Source: Deinococcus sp. YIM 134068 | Lineage (GTDB): Bacteria; Deinococcota; Deinococci; Deinococcales; Deinococcaceae | Assembly (NCBI RefSeq): GCF_036543075.1 | Contig: NZ_JAZHPF010000018.1 | Location: 1 to 64,000, forward strand | Direction: 5' to 3' | DNA length: 64,000 nt | In this document: positions 1 to 8,634 of the stretch, piece after piece | How the letters are laid out: each line of letters begins with the position of its first letter | How positions within the stretch are numbered: position 1 is the first letter of the stretch | Translations under genes and position numbers: made by a program | Notes under the pieces: model-generated | Database searches by the model: none | The model's input: the letters and a program-made list of their open reading frames with translations, nothing else | Told to the model about the DNA's origin: nothing

Positions 1-127
<127 letters not shown>

Positions 128-227
128 TTGCTCTCAGGCCTCTTCCGCGTCGTGTTCTCGTCTCCCAGCCCTTTGGCAGCACCCTTCAACACGAGAAACT
201 TCTGCTCACGCAGATGTTTTGCTTCCG

Positions 228-246
228 CCCCGCTCCGGGGTTTTTG
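228..246 (+). terminator. Intrinsic terminator after 16S rRNA
   Basis: CCCCG and CGGGG form a five-base-pair GC stem with a CTC loop, directly followed by TTTTT. It lies about 105 bases after the 16S end and before sigA, as expected for an isolated 16S transcription unit. The rest of 124-394 shows no gene. Confidence 0.65.
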
Positions 247-394
247 TCGTCTAACACGAGAACAGGCCGCGACCACAGCGGCCCCAACGTCATGAGGGGT
301 GGGCTTTCCACCCGAGCCACCCACCGCGCCCTCGTTCCCTGGCCTGCCCGAGAGAGTGGGCGAGCCGTGCGGAACGCTGCCCCCGGAGACCACC

Positions 395-1573
395 ATGCCG
401 AGCAAATCAACCACCACCAAACCCACCTCCCGCCGGACGAAAGCGCCGGAGGGTGGCACCACCGCCGTGCTGGAGCGGGCCGTTCCCGACGAGGTGCGCC
501 TGCCCGAAGACATCGACGAACTGGACGCCCTGCTCTCCCCCGAGGGCGAGGACGCGCTGGAGCCGGAGGCGGAGGACGAGGACGAAACCGAGACCACCAC
601 GGCGAGGAGCGCCGAGGGCGAGGAGGAGTTCACCCTCGACGCGAGCGCGGAGGCCTACCGGGGCGACGCCCTGCGCCAGTACCTGCACGAGATCGGGCGG
701 GTGCCGCTGCTGAGCGTGGCCGAGGAGATCGACCTCGCGCGGCGCTACGAGGAGGGTGAGGAGGCGCGGCGTCAGTTGGAGACCGAGGCCGAGCTGAACG
801 ATGTGCAGCGCCGCCGCCTGCAACGCCGGGTGGAGGACGGCTCGGCGGCCAAGCAGGCCCTCATCGAGGCCAACCTGCGCCTCGTCGTGAGCATCGCCAA
901 GAAGTACGCCAACCGGGGCCTGGGCCTGCTCGACCTCGTGCAGGAGGGCAACACGGGCCTGATCCGCGCGGTGGAGAAGTTCGAGTACCGCCGGGGCTAC
1001 AAGTTCTCCACGTATGCGACGTGGTGGATTCGGCAGGCCGTGACCCGCGCCATCGCCGACAAGGCCCGGACCATCCGCGTGCCCGTGCATATGGTCGAGA
1101 CGATCAACAAACTCAGCCGTATGTCGCAGCAACTGGAGATGGAGCTGTCGCGCGAGCCGAGCGACGAGGAGATCGCCGAGGCGATGGGGCCGGGCTGGGA
1201 CGCCGCGAAGGTGGAGGAGACCCAGAAGGTCCGCTGGGAGCCGATCTCGCTGGAGGCCCCCATCGGCGACGAGGGCGACTCCTTCTACGGCGACTTCATC
1301 TCCGACGAGCGCTTCGGCTCGCCCGCCGAGCACGCCAACCAGAGCCTGATGGGCGAGGCCCTGGAGCGGGCGCTCTCGACCCTGAACGAGCGCGAGGGCC
1401 TGGTCCTGCGGCTGCGTCACGGCTTCGTCGATGGCCGCGAGCACACGCTGGAGGAGGTCGGCCAGTTCCTGAACGTGACCCGCGAGCGCGTGCGCCAGAT
1501 CGAGAGCAAGGCCTTGCGGAAGCTCAAGTACCTGGAGAGCCGGGGCAGCAGCCTGCGGGATTTCCTGGAGTAA
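395..1573 (+). CDS. rpoD: Primary RNA polymerase sigma factor (sigma-70 family)
   Basis: This is the housekeeping sigma factor, 392 residues, which directs RNA polymerase to promoters. The N-terminal third is acidic and low in complexity. Region 1.2 ([17 protein letters not shown]) is followed by region 2 ([18 protein letters not shown], then [20 protein letters not shown]), a complete region 3, and a region 4 helix-turn-helix ([20 protein letters not shown]) near the C-terminus. The ATG at 395 is chosen because CGGAGAC precedes it and the protein then starts [10 protein letters not shown]; upstream in-frame codons are low-complexity read-through. Like other Deinococcus/Thermus primary sigmas it lacks the long non-conserved insertion seen in E. 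coli. It is monocistronic, with a strong terminator behind it. Confidence 0.95.
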   Translation: MPSKSTTTKPTSRRTKAPEGGTTAVLERAVPDEVRLPEDIDELDALLSPEGEDALEPEAEDEDETETTTARSAEGEEEFTLDASAEAYRGDALRQYLHEIGRVPLLSVAEEIDLARRYEEGEEARRQLETEAELNDVQRRRLQRRVEDGSAAKQALIEANLRLVVSIAKKYANRGLGLLDLVQEGNTGLIRAVEKFEYRRGYKFSTYATWWIRQAVTRAIADKARTIRVPVHMVETINKLSRMSQQLEMELSREPSDEEIAEAMGPGWDAAKVEETQKVRWEPISLEAPIGDEGDSFYGDFISDERFGSPAEHANQSLMGEALERALSTLNEREGLVLRLRHGFVDGREHTLEEVGQFLNVTRERVRQIESKALRKLKYLESRGSSLRDFLE

Positions 1574-1590
1574 GCGAACCCAATACGGCA

Positions 1591-1625
1591 CCGCCTTCCC
1601 CGTGTGGGAGGGCGGTTTTCTTTTG
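1591..1625 (+). terminator. Intrinsic terminator of the sigma factor gene
   Basis: CCGCCTTCCCC and GGGAGGGCGG form a long GC stem around a short GTGT loop, followed by TTTTCTTTT. It starts about 18 bases after the sigma factor stop codon. Confidence 0.85.
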
Positions 1626-1681
1626 GACAGAGGAGCCGTCGGCGAGGGCGAAGAGCAGTCCATCCATTCGGGCGGGGCGGG

Positions 1682-2170
1682 TCACACGTAGGCGATGAGA
1701 CGCCCCAACACGAGCACCGCCGCCCACAGGGTCAGGGAGAGGAGGCCCGCCAGCCGGGCGGCAGGGGGCGGCATGACCCCCAATCCCCAGGCCGTCACGC
1801 TCCGGGCGACGCGCGCGTGGAAGAAGGCCGCGTTCACCCCGGCCAGGGCGATCAGGGCGAGCTTGGCGAGGAACACGGGCTTGAGGCCCGTCTCGGTCGC
1901 GTCGGTGGCGAGGAGCAGCACCCCGCTCACGGCGGCGAGCGCGAAGCCGAGCCACACCAGCGGCAGCGCGTGCCGGGCCACCAGCCCCACGGGCAGCCGC
2001 CGCGACACCCCCAGCAGCCGCAGGTCGAGGCACGCCGCCGCCCCGACGAGCAGGGCGAAGCCCAGAATATGCACGCTCTCCACCGCCGGGTACAGCCAAA
2101 TCGAGCGGGCCAGCGCCACGGCGGGCGGCGTTTGCTCCAGCCATGTCAGCAGACGCTCGACGGCGACCAT
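1682..2170 (-). CDS. DUF6644-like integral membrane protein
   Basis: A 162-residue hydrophobic protein with about four membrane helices, for example HILGFALLVGAAACL, LVWLGFALAAVSGVLLLA and LAGLLSLTLWAAVLVLG. A conserved-looking WLYPAVESVHILG segment near the N-terminus carries a histidine that could bind a cofactor. It lies downstream of two DUF6152-type secreted proteins on the same strand, eight bases after the nearer one. To my knowledge DUF6644 and DUF6152 genes often travel together. The function is unknown; the family name is from recall. Confidence 0.6.
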   Translation of the reverse strand: MVAVERLLTWLEQTPPAVALARSIWLYPAVESVHILGFALLVGAAACLDLRLLGVSRRLPVGLVARHALPLVWLGFALAAVSGVLLLATDATETGLKPVFLAKLALIALAGVNAAFFHARVARSVTAWGLGVMPPPAARLAGLLSLTLWAAVLVLGRLIAYV

Positions 2171-2177
2171 CGGGGGA

Positions 2178-2552
2178 TCAGGAGGTGTCGATGGTGCGCC
2201 CGTTCAGGACCACCGTCTGCCCGGCGAGCGTATGGGTGCCGTCCCGCGCGGGCCAGCCGGTGACGGTGAGGCGCGTGCCCGCCCGCAGGGTCTCCTCGGT
2301 CAGCCCCAGGGCGAGGGCCTGCGCCGGGCGGGGCCGCAGGTCGATGCGCCACGTCCGCGCCGGGTTCGCGGTCACGAGGTCGAACTCGATGTGCGGGTTG
2401 CCGTAGTCGAGCTTCTGGACCGTGCCGGAAACGGTCACGCTCCGGCTGGAGTCGAAGAGCGCCGTGTAGGAGTGGTAGGCGAGGGCGACGGTGGCGGTGG
2501 CGGTGGCGGTGGCGGCAAGCAGCAGGGCGGCGGCCAAAGCGTGACGGGGCAT
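2178..2552 (-). CDS. DUF6152-like small secreted protein
   Basis: A 124-residue protein with a Sec signal peptide (MPRHALAAALLLAATATATA) and a mature part beginning at YHSYTALFDSSR. The core pattern TVSGTVQKLDYGNPHIEFDL, RTWRIDLRP and GTRLTVTGWPARDGTHTL matches the beta-rich DUF6152 family, in which H, NPH and a G..GWPA-like motif recur. It is paralogous to the protein upstream (NPH, ARTW and a V.G+P motif are shared). It sits between that gene and a DUF6644-like membrane protein, probably as one operon. The role is unknown; export to the cell surface is likely. Confidence 0.7.
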   Translation of the reverse strand: MPRHALAAALLLAATATATATVALAYHSYTALFDSSRSVTVSGTVQKLDYGNPHIEFDLVTANPARTWRIDLRPRPAQALALGLTEETLRAGTRLTVTGWPARDGTHTLAGQTVVLNGRTIDTS

Positions 2553-2576
2553 GGGTCCCTCCTCGCGGTGGGGCTT

Positions 2577-2975
2577 TCAGCGCAGCTCGAAGGGGAGGTA
2601 AATCTGCTCGGCGCGCAGCTCGTTGGCCTCCGTGCGGTGCGGGTAGCCCACGACCCGCACGGTCAGGCCCGGCCTCAGCATCCCGTCGGGAATCCCCCGG
2701 CTCCCCATGCGGGCGGGCGGCGCGAGGATCGCCACCCAGGTGCGGGCCGGGGTGCCCACCTCCAGCCGCACCGTGACGTGCGGGTTCTCGTACCCCACCG
2801 CGCGCACGACCCCGGTGAGGTCCAGCGTCCGGTTGGCGTCGTACTCGCTCCAGCCGTGGTGGGCGGAGGCCAGCCCGGCGAGCAGCAGGGAGGCCAGGAC
2901 GCGGGCGGCCAGTGGCCGAAGAGCGGGGGGCCGGAGGGAACGGCCCACGGGGGGAAGAGGCTGGGCGTCGGACAT
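2577..2975 (-). CDS. DUF6152-like small secreted protein (paralogue)
   Basis: A 132-residue protein. After a proline-rich N-terminus there is a hydrophobic export signal (VLASLLLAGLASA) and then HHGWSEYDANRTLDLTGVV, a typical DUF6152 mature start. The motifs ENPHVTVRLEV, ARTWVAILAPP and GLTVRVVGYPH mirror those of the next gene. The true start may be the second half of the leader, since the first 25 residues look untypical for a signal peptide. It is the first gene of a leftward trio and diverges from the lipoprotein gene starting at 3180. Confidence 0.68.
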   Translation of the reverse strand: MSDAQPLPPVGRSLRPPALRPLAARVLASLLLAGLASAHHGWSEYDANRTLDLTGVVRAVGYENPHVTVRLEVGTPARTWVAILAPPARMGSRGIPDGMLRPGLTVRVVGYPHRTEANELRAEQIYLPFELR

Positions 2976-3179
2976 GGAGACCCTCCTCGCGCCGAACGGC
3001 GGTGCCCTGAACTCGAAACGGGGGAAACGACCGAGGCCGCGCTCGTGGGGGCCGCGCTTCCGTCTTCAGCGTACGGCCCGGGCGTGAGAAGTGGGACGTG
3101 TGTCCCGGCCTACTGTCGTCCGCCCCTCCTCACGCTGACCCCACAGTTCGCCCCTACCCTCGCGGCAGGAGGAATGCCT

Positions 3180-5042
3180 ATGCGCCCGTTGCCCGTGGCT
3201 CTGGTCACGCTGATGCTGGCGGCCTGCTCGCAGCCGACCGACCCGGCGGGGAGTGGGGCCGCCGAGAACTATGATCACGTGGACGGCACGTGGACCTTCC
3301 CGCCCACCCTGACCCCGCAGGCCCTGACGGTGGGGGTCAACACCCTGTATTACGAACGTGCCCTGAGCGCCACGAGCGGCTGGGGTCCCATCGAGGTGGA
3401 CCGCAGCAACGGGGAACGGGCGGCGGGCGACGGCGGGACCCTCACCCTGAACGGCACCGCCCACCCGAGGGGGTTCGGTGTGCATGCGTCCGCCGAGCAG
3501 AAGTACGCCCTGACGAGCACGGACGGCTCGGCCTGTACGCGCTTCCGGGCGGCGGTCGGGGTGGACGACGAGGTGGGGGGCCGGGGCAGCGTGGTCTTTC
3601 AGGTCTGGGGGGACGGCGAGAAGCTGTTCGACAGCGGCAGGATGACGGGCGCGAGCACCACCCGGCAGATCGACGTGGACGTGAGCGGGCGGGGCACCCT
3701 CCGCATGGTCGTGACCGACGGCGGGGACGGCAAGAGCTTCGATCACGCCGACTGGATCGACCCGACCATCACCTGCGCGGCGACGCCCCCGCTCGTGTCG
3801 CGGACCGTGACGGTGCCCGCCGGGATGCGCGCCGCCCCCTTCGACCAGACGCGGACCCTGCGGGTGCCGACCGGCTCGCGCATCTCGGTCGTGGCGCGGG
3901 TGGGGGCGGCGCGGTTCCTGCTGCCGCTTCCGAACGGCGACCTGCTCGTCTCGCAGCCGTGGGAGGGCCGGGTCGTCCGACTCCAGCCCGGCACCGCGCC
4001 GAGTGACCCGAAAGCGGCCTCGGTACTGCTGAGCGGCCTGAAGTCCCCGCATGACCTCGTGCTCTCGACCCAGGGCGGCACGTCGTACCTGTACGTCAGC
4101 GAGACCGACCGGGTGCGCCGCTACCCGCTGGTGGGCGGGGTTCCGGACGCGGGAGCGGGACAAACGGTCGTCTCCGGTCTGCCCGACGCCAGCCTGCCCG
4201 AGTTGCGGGGCAGCTACGGCCACGCGCTGAAGAACATCGCCATCGACGGCGGCACCCTGTACGTCTCCATCGCCTCGGCGACGAACGCCGACCCCGCCGA
4301 CCTCGCCGCGACGCCCAAGCGCGGGGCGGTGTACACCTACGACGCGAACCGCCTCGGCCAGACCGGGACGGGCGGCACCCTCTACGCCCAGGGGCTGCGG
4401 AACGCCGAGGGCCTCGCCATCGCGCCCGGCGCGCGCGACCTGTGGGTGACGGTCAACAACCGCGACAACCTCGCCTACCCCTTCCACGGGGACATCACGG
4501 GGGACGGGCAGGACGACTACGGCAAGGTCGTCCCCTCCTACGTGGACAACCATCCGCCCGAGGAGCTGATCCGGGTGCGGGCGGGCGGCCATTACGGCTG
4601 GCCCTTCTGCAACCCGAACCCCGACGGCGGGTTCCTGAACATGCCCTTCGACCGTGACGTACAGACGAACGCGGACGGAAGCCGCCTGAACTGCGGGACT
4701 GCCGACCGCGTGACCGTCGGGATGCCCGCCCACGCCGCGCCGCTGGGTCTGACCTTCTGGACGGGGCCTGGGGTGCCTGCCGCCTACGCGGGGGGCGCGG
4801 TCGTCGGGCAGCACGGCTCGTGGAACCGCACGAGCTTCAGCGGCCACAGGTTCGTCCTGTTCCCGGCGGTCGGCGGCTCGCTGGGCGAGGGGCGCGACCT
4901 CGTGACGGGCTTCGTGACCGACCCCGTGGCGAAGACCCGCTGGGGCCGCCCCGTGGACGCTGCCGTGGCCCCGGACGGCGGGCTGTACCTCAGCGACGAC
5001 CTCAGCGGCACGGTGTACCACCTGTCGCCGCCCACGCCCTAG
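3180..5042 (+). CDS. Lipoprotein with NPCBM domain and glucose/sorbosone dehydrogenase-like propeller
   Basis: A 620-residue exported lipoprotein. The signal peptide ends in the lipobox LMLAAC, giving a lipid-anchored Cys. An NPCBM-type carbohydrate-binding domain (GGTLTLNGTAHPRGFGVHA, then a DDEVGG and WGDGEKLFDSG pattern) spans roughly residues 45-195. The rest is a six-bladed propeller of the glucose/sorbosone dehydrogenase type (LPNGDLLVS, GLRNAEGLAIAP, HYGWPFCNP, APLGLTFW). Such proteins are PQQ- or metal-dependent aldose oxidases, but the active-site residues cannot be assigned without alignment. The ATG at 3180 is preferred to that at 3174 because AGGAGG ends seven bases before it. The open frame extends far upstream, but that part is antisense to other genes. 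Confidence 0.82.
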   Translation: MRPLPVALVTLMLAACSQPTDPAGSGAAENYDHVDGTWTFPPTLTPQALTVGVNTLYYERALSATSGWGPIEVDRSNGERAAGDGGTLTLNGTAHPRGFGVHASAEQKYALTSTDGSACTRFRAAVGVDDEVGGRGSVVFQVWGDGEKLFDSGRMTGASTTRQIDVDVSGRGTLRMVVTDGGDGKSFDHADWIDPTITCAATPPLVSRTVTVPAGMRAAPFDQTRTLRVPTGSRISVVARVGAARFLLPLPNGDLLVSQPWEGRVVRLQPGTAPSDPKAASVLLSGLKSPHDLVLSTQGGTSYLYVSETDRVRRYPLVGGVPDAGAGQTVVSGLPDASLPELRGSYGHALKNIAIDGGTLYVSIASATNADPADLAATPKRGAVYTYDANRLGQTGTGGTLYAQGLRNAEGLAIAPGARDLWVTVNNRDNLAYPFHGDITGDGQDDYGKVVPSYVDNHPPEELIRVRAGGHYGWPFCNPNPDGGFLNMPFDRDVQTNADGSRLNCGTADRVTVGMPAHAAPLGLTFWTGPGVPAAYAGGAVVGQHGSWNRTSFSGHRFVLFPAVGGSLGEGRDLVTGFVTDPVAKTRWGRPVDAAVAPDGGLYLSDDLSGTVYHLSPPTP

Positions 5043-5166
5043 CGGTCAGGGCGGGGGTGGGGAGGCTGACCTCGGGAGGGTTGCCCGTCGCCAGCCTTGC
5101 GGTGCCAGCACTCCGTCAGGGAAATTGCTTTCTCCCCCGACTCCACCTCCCGCCCCACCCCCGCGC

Positions 5167-6525
5167 TCAGCCCCGCCCCACCCGCGCGGCGGCGAGCCAC
5201 GTGACGAGGGAGCCGAGCAGCGTGACGAGGAAGGCGAGGGCGAAGGCCGTGCCCAGCGGCTCGACCCGCGCGAGGAGGGCACCGCCCACGCCCGCCGCCG
5301 CCGCCGTCATGAGGACCTCGGCGTTGGCGAGCTGGCCGGAGAGCCGCCCCGAGTCCTCCGGGCGGACGGTGGCGAGGGCAAGGAGGCTGTTGCTGTTGTA
5401 GCCCACGCCCATGCCGAGGGCCGCCAGCGCCTGCCCCGCGTAGGCCCAGGGAAGGGGGAGGTGCCCCAGCACCGCGAGCGCCGTGACCAGCAGGCCGGCG
5501 GTGAGGACGGCCATTCCCACGCGGATGCGCGCCGGGCGCGACCCTGGGCCGAGGCGGCGGTCCAGCCGGGCCTGCACGGAGGCACCCAGGGTCCACGACA
5601 CGCCCCCGACGCTCAGGAGCCACCCGGCCTCGGTGAGGCTCAGGCCGCGCAGCTCACGCAGGGCCAGCGGCAGGAAGGAGGACGTGCCCAGCAGCGCGAA
5701 GGCCGCGAAGCCCCGCACCACGAGCGCGGCGGGCAGGCCGGGGGCGAGGTGCCACATCCCGCGCGGAAACAGCGGGCGCGAGGCGAGGACCACTCCGACC
5801 ACCCCGAGCAGGGTCAGCGGCAGGGCGAGGGCGTCGTCCCGGCGCAGGCCCTCCAGCCCCGCCCCCGCCGCGAGGGTCAGGCCGAGCGCAGGCCACAGGA
5901 GGGCGCGGTCCCCCGACGCCGACCCCCGGCCCGTCCCGCCCCGCAGCGGCAGCACGCACAGCGGCGCGACGAGCGCGAGGACGGGGATCAGGCCCCAGAA
6001 CACCGCCCGCCACGACCACGTGTCCGCGATCAGGCTGGCGACGAGTGGGCCGACGAGTGCGGGCAGCAGCCACGCGCCGGAGACGGCGGCGAGCATGGGC
6101 GCGCGCCCCTCCTCCGGGTAGCGCGCGGCGATCACCACGAAGGGCAGCGCCCCCAGCCCCCCAGCCCCCAGCCCCTGTACGAGCCGCCCGAACACGAACA
6201 CGGGCATGGACGCCGCCAGCCCCGCCACCGCGAGGCCGAGCGCGAACACCGCCAGCGAGAGCGTCGCCGAGGACGCCATCCCCCGGCGGTCGGTGAGGAC
6301 CCCGGAGGCCACCGCCCCGAACAGGCTGGCGAGCAGAAAGGCCCCCGACGCCCAGCCGTAGAGGGGCAGGCCGCGCAACTCCTCGGCGACGCGGGGCAGC
6401 ACGGTCCCGACCGCCATCGACTCGAAGGCGACCGCGAGGACCACGAGCAGCAGGCCCGCGCTCAGCAGGCGGGGGGCACCGGGAGGGGCGGCGGCGGACA
6501 CGGACGGCACGGACACGGCAGACAT
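5167..6525 (-). CDS. MFS transporter (drug-efflux type)
   Basis: A 452-residue membrane protein with a dozen or more hydrophobic helices. The start LLVVLAVAFESMAVGTVLPRVAEELRG and the loop GVLTDRRG after helix 2 are typical of the DHA drug-efflux branch of the major facilitator superfamily, as is the GRLVQGLGAGGLGAL segment. The substrate is unknown. The ATG at 6525 is chosen because the family N-terminus begins here; the open frame upstream is antisense to the kinase-like gene. It converges with the lipoprotein gene at 5042 and diverges from 6575. Confidence 0.85.
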   Translation of the reverse strand: MSAVSVPSVSAAAPPGAPRLLSAGLLLVVLAVAFESMAVGTVLPRVAEELRGLPLYGWASGAFLLASLFGAVASGVLTDRRGMASSATLSLAVFALGLAVAGLAASMPVFVFGRLVQGLGAGGLGALPFVVIAARYPEEGRAPMLAAVSGAWLLPALVGPLVASLIADTWSWRAVFWGLIPVLALVAPLCVLPLRGGTGRGSASGDRALLWPALGLTLAAGAGLEGLRRDDALALPLTLLGVVGVVLASRPLFPRGMWHLAPGLPAALVVRGFAAFALLGTSSFLPLALRELRGLSLTEAGWLLSVGGVSWTLGASVQARLDRRLGPGSRPARIRVGMAVLTAGLLVTALAVLGHLPLPWAYAGQALAALGMGVGYNSNSLLALATVRPEDSGRLSGQLANAEVLMTAAAAGVGGALLARVEPLGTAFALAFLVTLLGSLVTWLAAARVGRG

Positions 6526-6574
6526 CCTGGCACAGCCGCTGGGGAAGGGGGCGCTAGAGTGACGTTCATTCCCC

Positions 6575-7795
6575 ATGACCCACGACGACCTCTCCCCTGC
6601 CCTCCCGCCAGAGGCCCCGGCCTCCGAACTCCCGGCCCGCGTGCGCGCGCTGGAGGTCCAGGTGCGGGACCTGGAGGCGCGGGAGCAGCGGGCAAGGGCG
6701 CTGTTCGACGCGGTGCCCGTCGCCTCCCTCGTGCTGGACGCGGAGGGCCGGATCGAGGAGGTCAATGCGGCGGGGGCGGCCCTGCTGGGGCTGCCGCCGG
6801 GGGAGGTGCGGGGGAGGCGGCTGGGAGAGTTCGCGGTGCCCGGCTCGCGGCCCGTCCTCGACAGGCTGCTGGGGCGGGTGTTCGAGGCCCCGGTGGTGAG
6901 GTGGGGGGAGGTCCGGCTGCGCCACGCGGACGGCCCCCCCCGCGAGGTGCGGCTCGACGCCGTGGCCCCCGGCGGGGGCGGGGAGGGGGAGGGGCAGGCC
7001 CGCCGCTGCCACCTGACGGCGACCGACCTCGCCCCCTCCGGACCGGGGCGGCAGGCGGTGGACCTCGAACACACGGCGCGGGTGCAGGCCCAGGGTGAGG
7101 AACTGGAGCAGGTCGTCGGTGCCTTCATCGGGCAGCTTCAGGGACCGGTGGGGCGCGCGATGAGTGCGCTGAGGCTGCTGCGCCGGGTGCTGGGGGACGC
7201 GCCGCCGGGGGTCGCCCGCCCGCTGCTGCATGCCGAACGCTCGACCCAGCAGGTCCTCGCGCTGCTGGAGTCGGTGGACCGCTACATGCAGGTCCGGCAC
7301 ATGGGTGCCCGCCTGCGCCGGGTAGACCTCAACGCCGTGCTGCGCGAGGTGCTCAAGGAGTTGCATGGGCTGCTCGCCGACCGCCGGGTGCAGCTCACGG
7401 GTGGTCCCCTGCCCACCGTGGAGGGCGACAGTCAGGCGCTCAGCGTCATCCTCACCGAGTACGTCTCCAACGCGCTGAAGTTCACCCGCACGCGTGACGA
7501 GGCGCGGCTGCACTTCCACGTGCGCGAGACGGACACCGAGTACCACGTCGGCCTGGAGGACAACGGGGTGGGCTTTGACCCGAACGGGGGGGAGCGGCTG
7601 TTCCGGCTCTTCGGGCGGCAGCATCCGTCCAGCGCCTACGAGGGGTCGGGCCTGGGGCTGGCCGTCGTCCGGCGGGTGTGCGAACGCTTCGGGGGCCGGG
7701 TCTGGGGCGAGGGACGGCCCGGCGAGGGCGCGACCTTCTGGTTCGCGTGGCCGAGGCAGCCGACGCTGCCGACGCTGCCGACGCAGACAGATTGA
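6575..7795 (+). CDS. PAS domain protein with GHKL ATPase but no phospho-accepting His
   Basis: A 406-residue cytosolic protein. A coiled N-terminus leads into a PAS domain (ALFDAVPVASLVLDAEGRI to about residue 130). The C-terminal third is a GHKL ATPase with an N box (EYVSNALKF), G1 box (EDNGVGFD), F box (LFRLF) and G2 box (GSGLGLAVVRRVCERFGG). Between them, where phytochrome-type kinases have SHDLRAPL, this protein has FIGQLQGPVGRAM: His is replaced by Gly and the Asp by Gln. It may therefore bind ATP without autophosphorylating at the usual site. No response regulator adjoins it. The C-terminus ends in a short TLPTLPTQ repeat made by a repeated GACGCTGCC. Confidence 0.8.
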   Translation: MTHDDLSPALPPEAPASELPARVRALEVQVRDLEAREQRARALFDAVPVASLVLDAEGRIEEVNAAGAALLGLPPGEVRGRRLGEFAVPGSRPVLDRLLGRVFEAPVVRWGEVRLRHADGPPREVRLDAVAPGGGGEGEGQARRCHLTATDLAPSGPGRQAVDLEHTARVQAQGEELEQVVGAFIGQLQGPVGRAMSALRLLRRVLGDAPPGVARPLLHAERSTQQVLALLESVDRYMQVRHMGARLRRVDLNAVLREVLKELHGLLADRRVQLTGGPLPTVEGDSQALSVILTEYVSNALKFTRTRDEARLHFHVRETDTEYHVGLEDNGVGFDPNGGERLFRLFGRQHPSSAYEGSGLGLAVVRRVCERFGGRVWGEGRPGEGATFWFAWPRQPTLPTLPTQTD

Positions 7796-7827
7796 TCGCG
7801 GTCCTCCGTTCGGTGGATGAGAGGAAG

Positions 7828-7861
7828 GGGTGCTCCCCCGCACTCGCCGGGCGCACCCCTC
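7828..7861. terminator. Possible bidirectional stem-loop between convergent genes
   Basis: AGGGGTGC and GCACCCCT form an eight-base stem around a GC-rich loop, between the stop codons of the kinase-like gene and livF. There is no T-run, so it may act as a transcript-end hairpin rather than an intrinsic terminator. Confidence 0.35.
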
Positions 7862-7863
7862 CC

Positions 7864-8634
7864 CTACCCGCCCAGGTAACTCGCGCCCAATTCCGGGTTG
7901 CGGGCGAGTTCGGCGGCGGGGCCGTGCATCTTGACCTGCCCGGTCTCCAGCACGTAGGCCTCGTCGCTGATCGCCAGGCTCGCCCGCGCGTTCTGCTCCA
8001 CGAGGAGGATGGTGACGCCCTCCGCCTTGAGGCCCTGCACGATCCGCAGGATGTCGCGCACGATCAGGGGCGCGAGGCCGAGGCTCGGTTCATCCAGCAG
8101 CAGCAGCCTGGGCCTCCCCATCAGGGCGCGGCCAATGGCGAGCATCTGCTGTTCTCCGCCCGACAGGGTGCCCGCGAGCTGGGTGCGGCGCTCACGCAGG
8201 CGGGGGAAGCGGTCGTACACGTCGCCCAGGTCCGCGCGCCAGTTCTGACGGCGGCGGCTGTAGGCCCCGAGTTGCAGGTTGTCCGCCACCGTCATGGAGG
8301 CGAAGAGGTCACGGCGTTCGGGCACGAGGCTGATGCCGCGTGAGACCCGGCCCTCCAGCGGCACGCCGCGCAGCGATTCGCCCCGGTACGTGATCTCGCC
8401 CTGCGACGGCAGCACGCCCATCACCGAGTTCATCAGCGTCGTCTTGCCCGCCCCGTTCGCGCCGATCACGGAGACGATGTGTCCGGCAGGCACCCTCACC
8501 CCCACACCGGAGAGGGCCTCGACCCGGCCATAGCGGGTGTGGAGGTCCCGGACCTCCAGCAGCACCTCGCCCGCCTCCCGGGGTCCCACGCGTGATTCGT
8601 TCAGGGGCAGTTCGTTCAGGGGAAGGGCCGTCAC
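7864..8634 (-). CDS. livF: Branched-chain amino-acid ABC transporter, ATP-binding protein LivF
   Basis: A 256-residue ATPase energising uptake of leucine-type amino acids or related amides. Walker A is GANGAGKTT, the signature is [15 protein letters not shown], Walker B is [11 protein letters not shown] and the switch His lies in ILLVEQNA as Q, typical of LivF. The GTG start at 8634 overlaps the TGA of the upstream gene as GTGA, so the two are translationally coupled. The first residues contain a small duplication ([11 protein letters not shown]). Confidence 0.9.
   Translation of the reverse strand: MTALPLNELPLNESRVGPREAGEVLLEVRDLHTRYGRVEALSGVGVRVPAGHIVSVIGANGAGKTTLMNSVMGVLPSQGEITYRGESLRGVPLEGRVSRGISLVPERRDLFASMTVADNLQLGAYSRRRQNWRADLGDVYDRFPRLRERRTQLAGTLSGGEQQMLAIGRALMGRPRLLLLDEPSLGLAPLIVRDILRIVQGLKAEGVTILLVEQNARASLAISDEAYVLETGQVKMHGPAAELARNPELGASYLGG

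Noticed and set aside
407..1663. Long minus-strand frame opposite the sigma factor.
   Set aside because: It is a shadow of a highly conserved gene, common in GC-rich DNA, without a ribosome site or a recognisable domain.
1695..3179. A very long plus-strand frame joining the NPCBM lipoprotein to upstream sequence.
   Set aside because: The upstream part is antisense to three genes with good signals, is Arg/Pro-rich, and a lipoprotein signal with a strong ribosome site begins at 3180.
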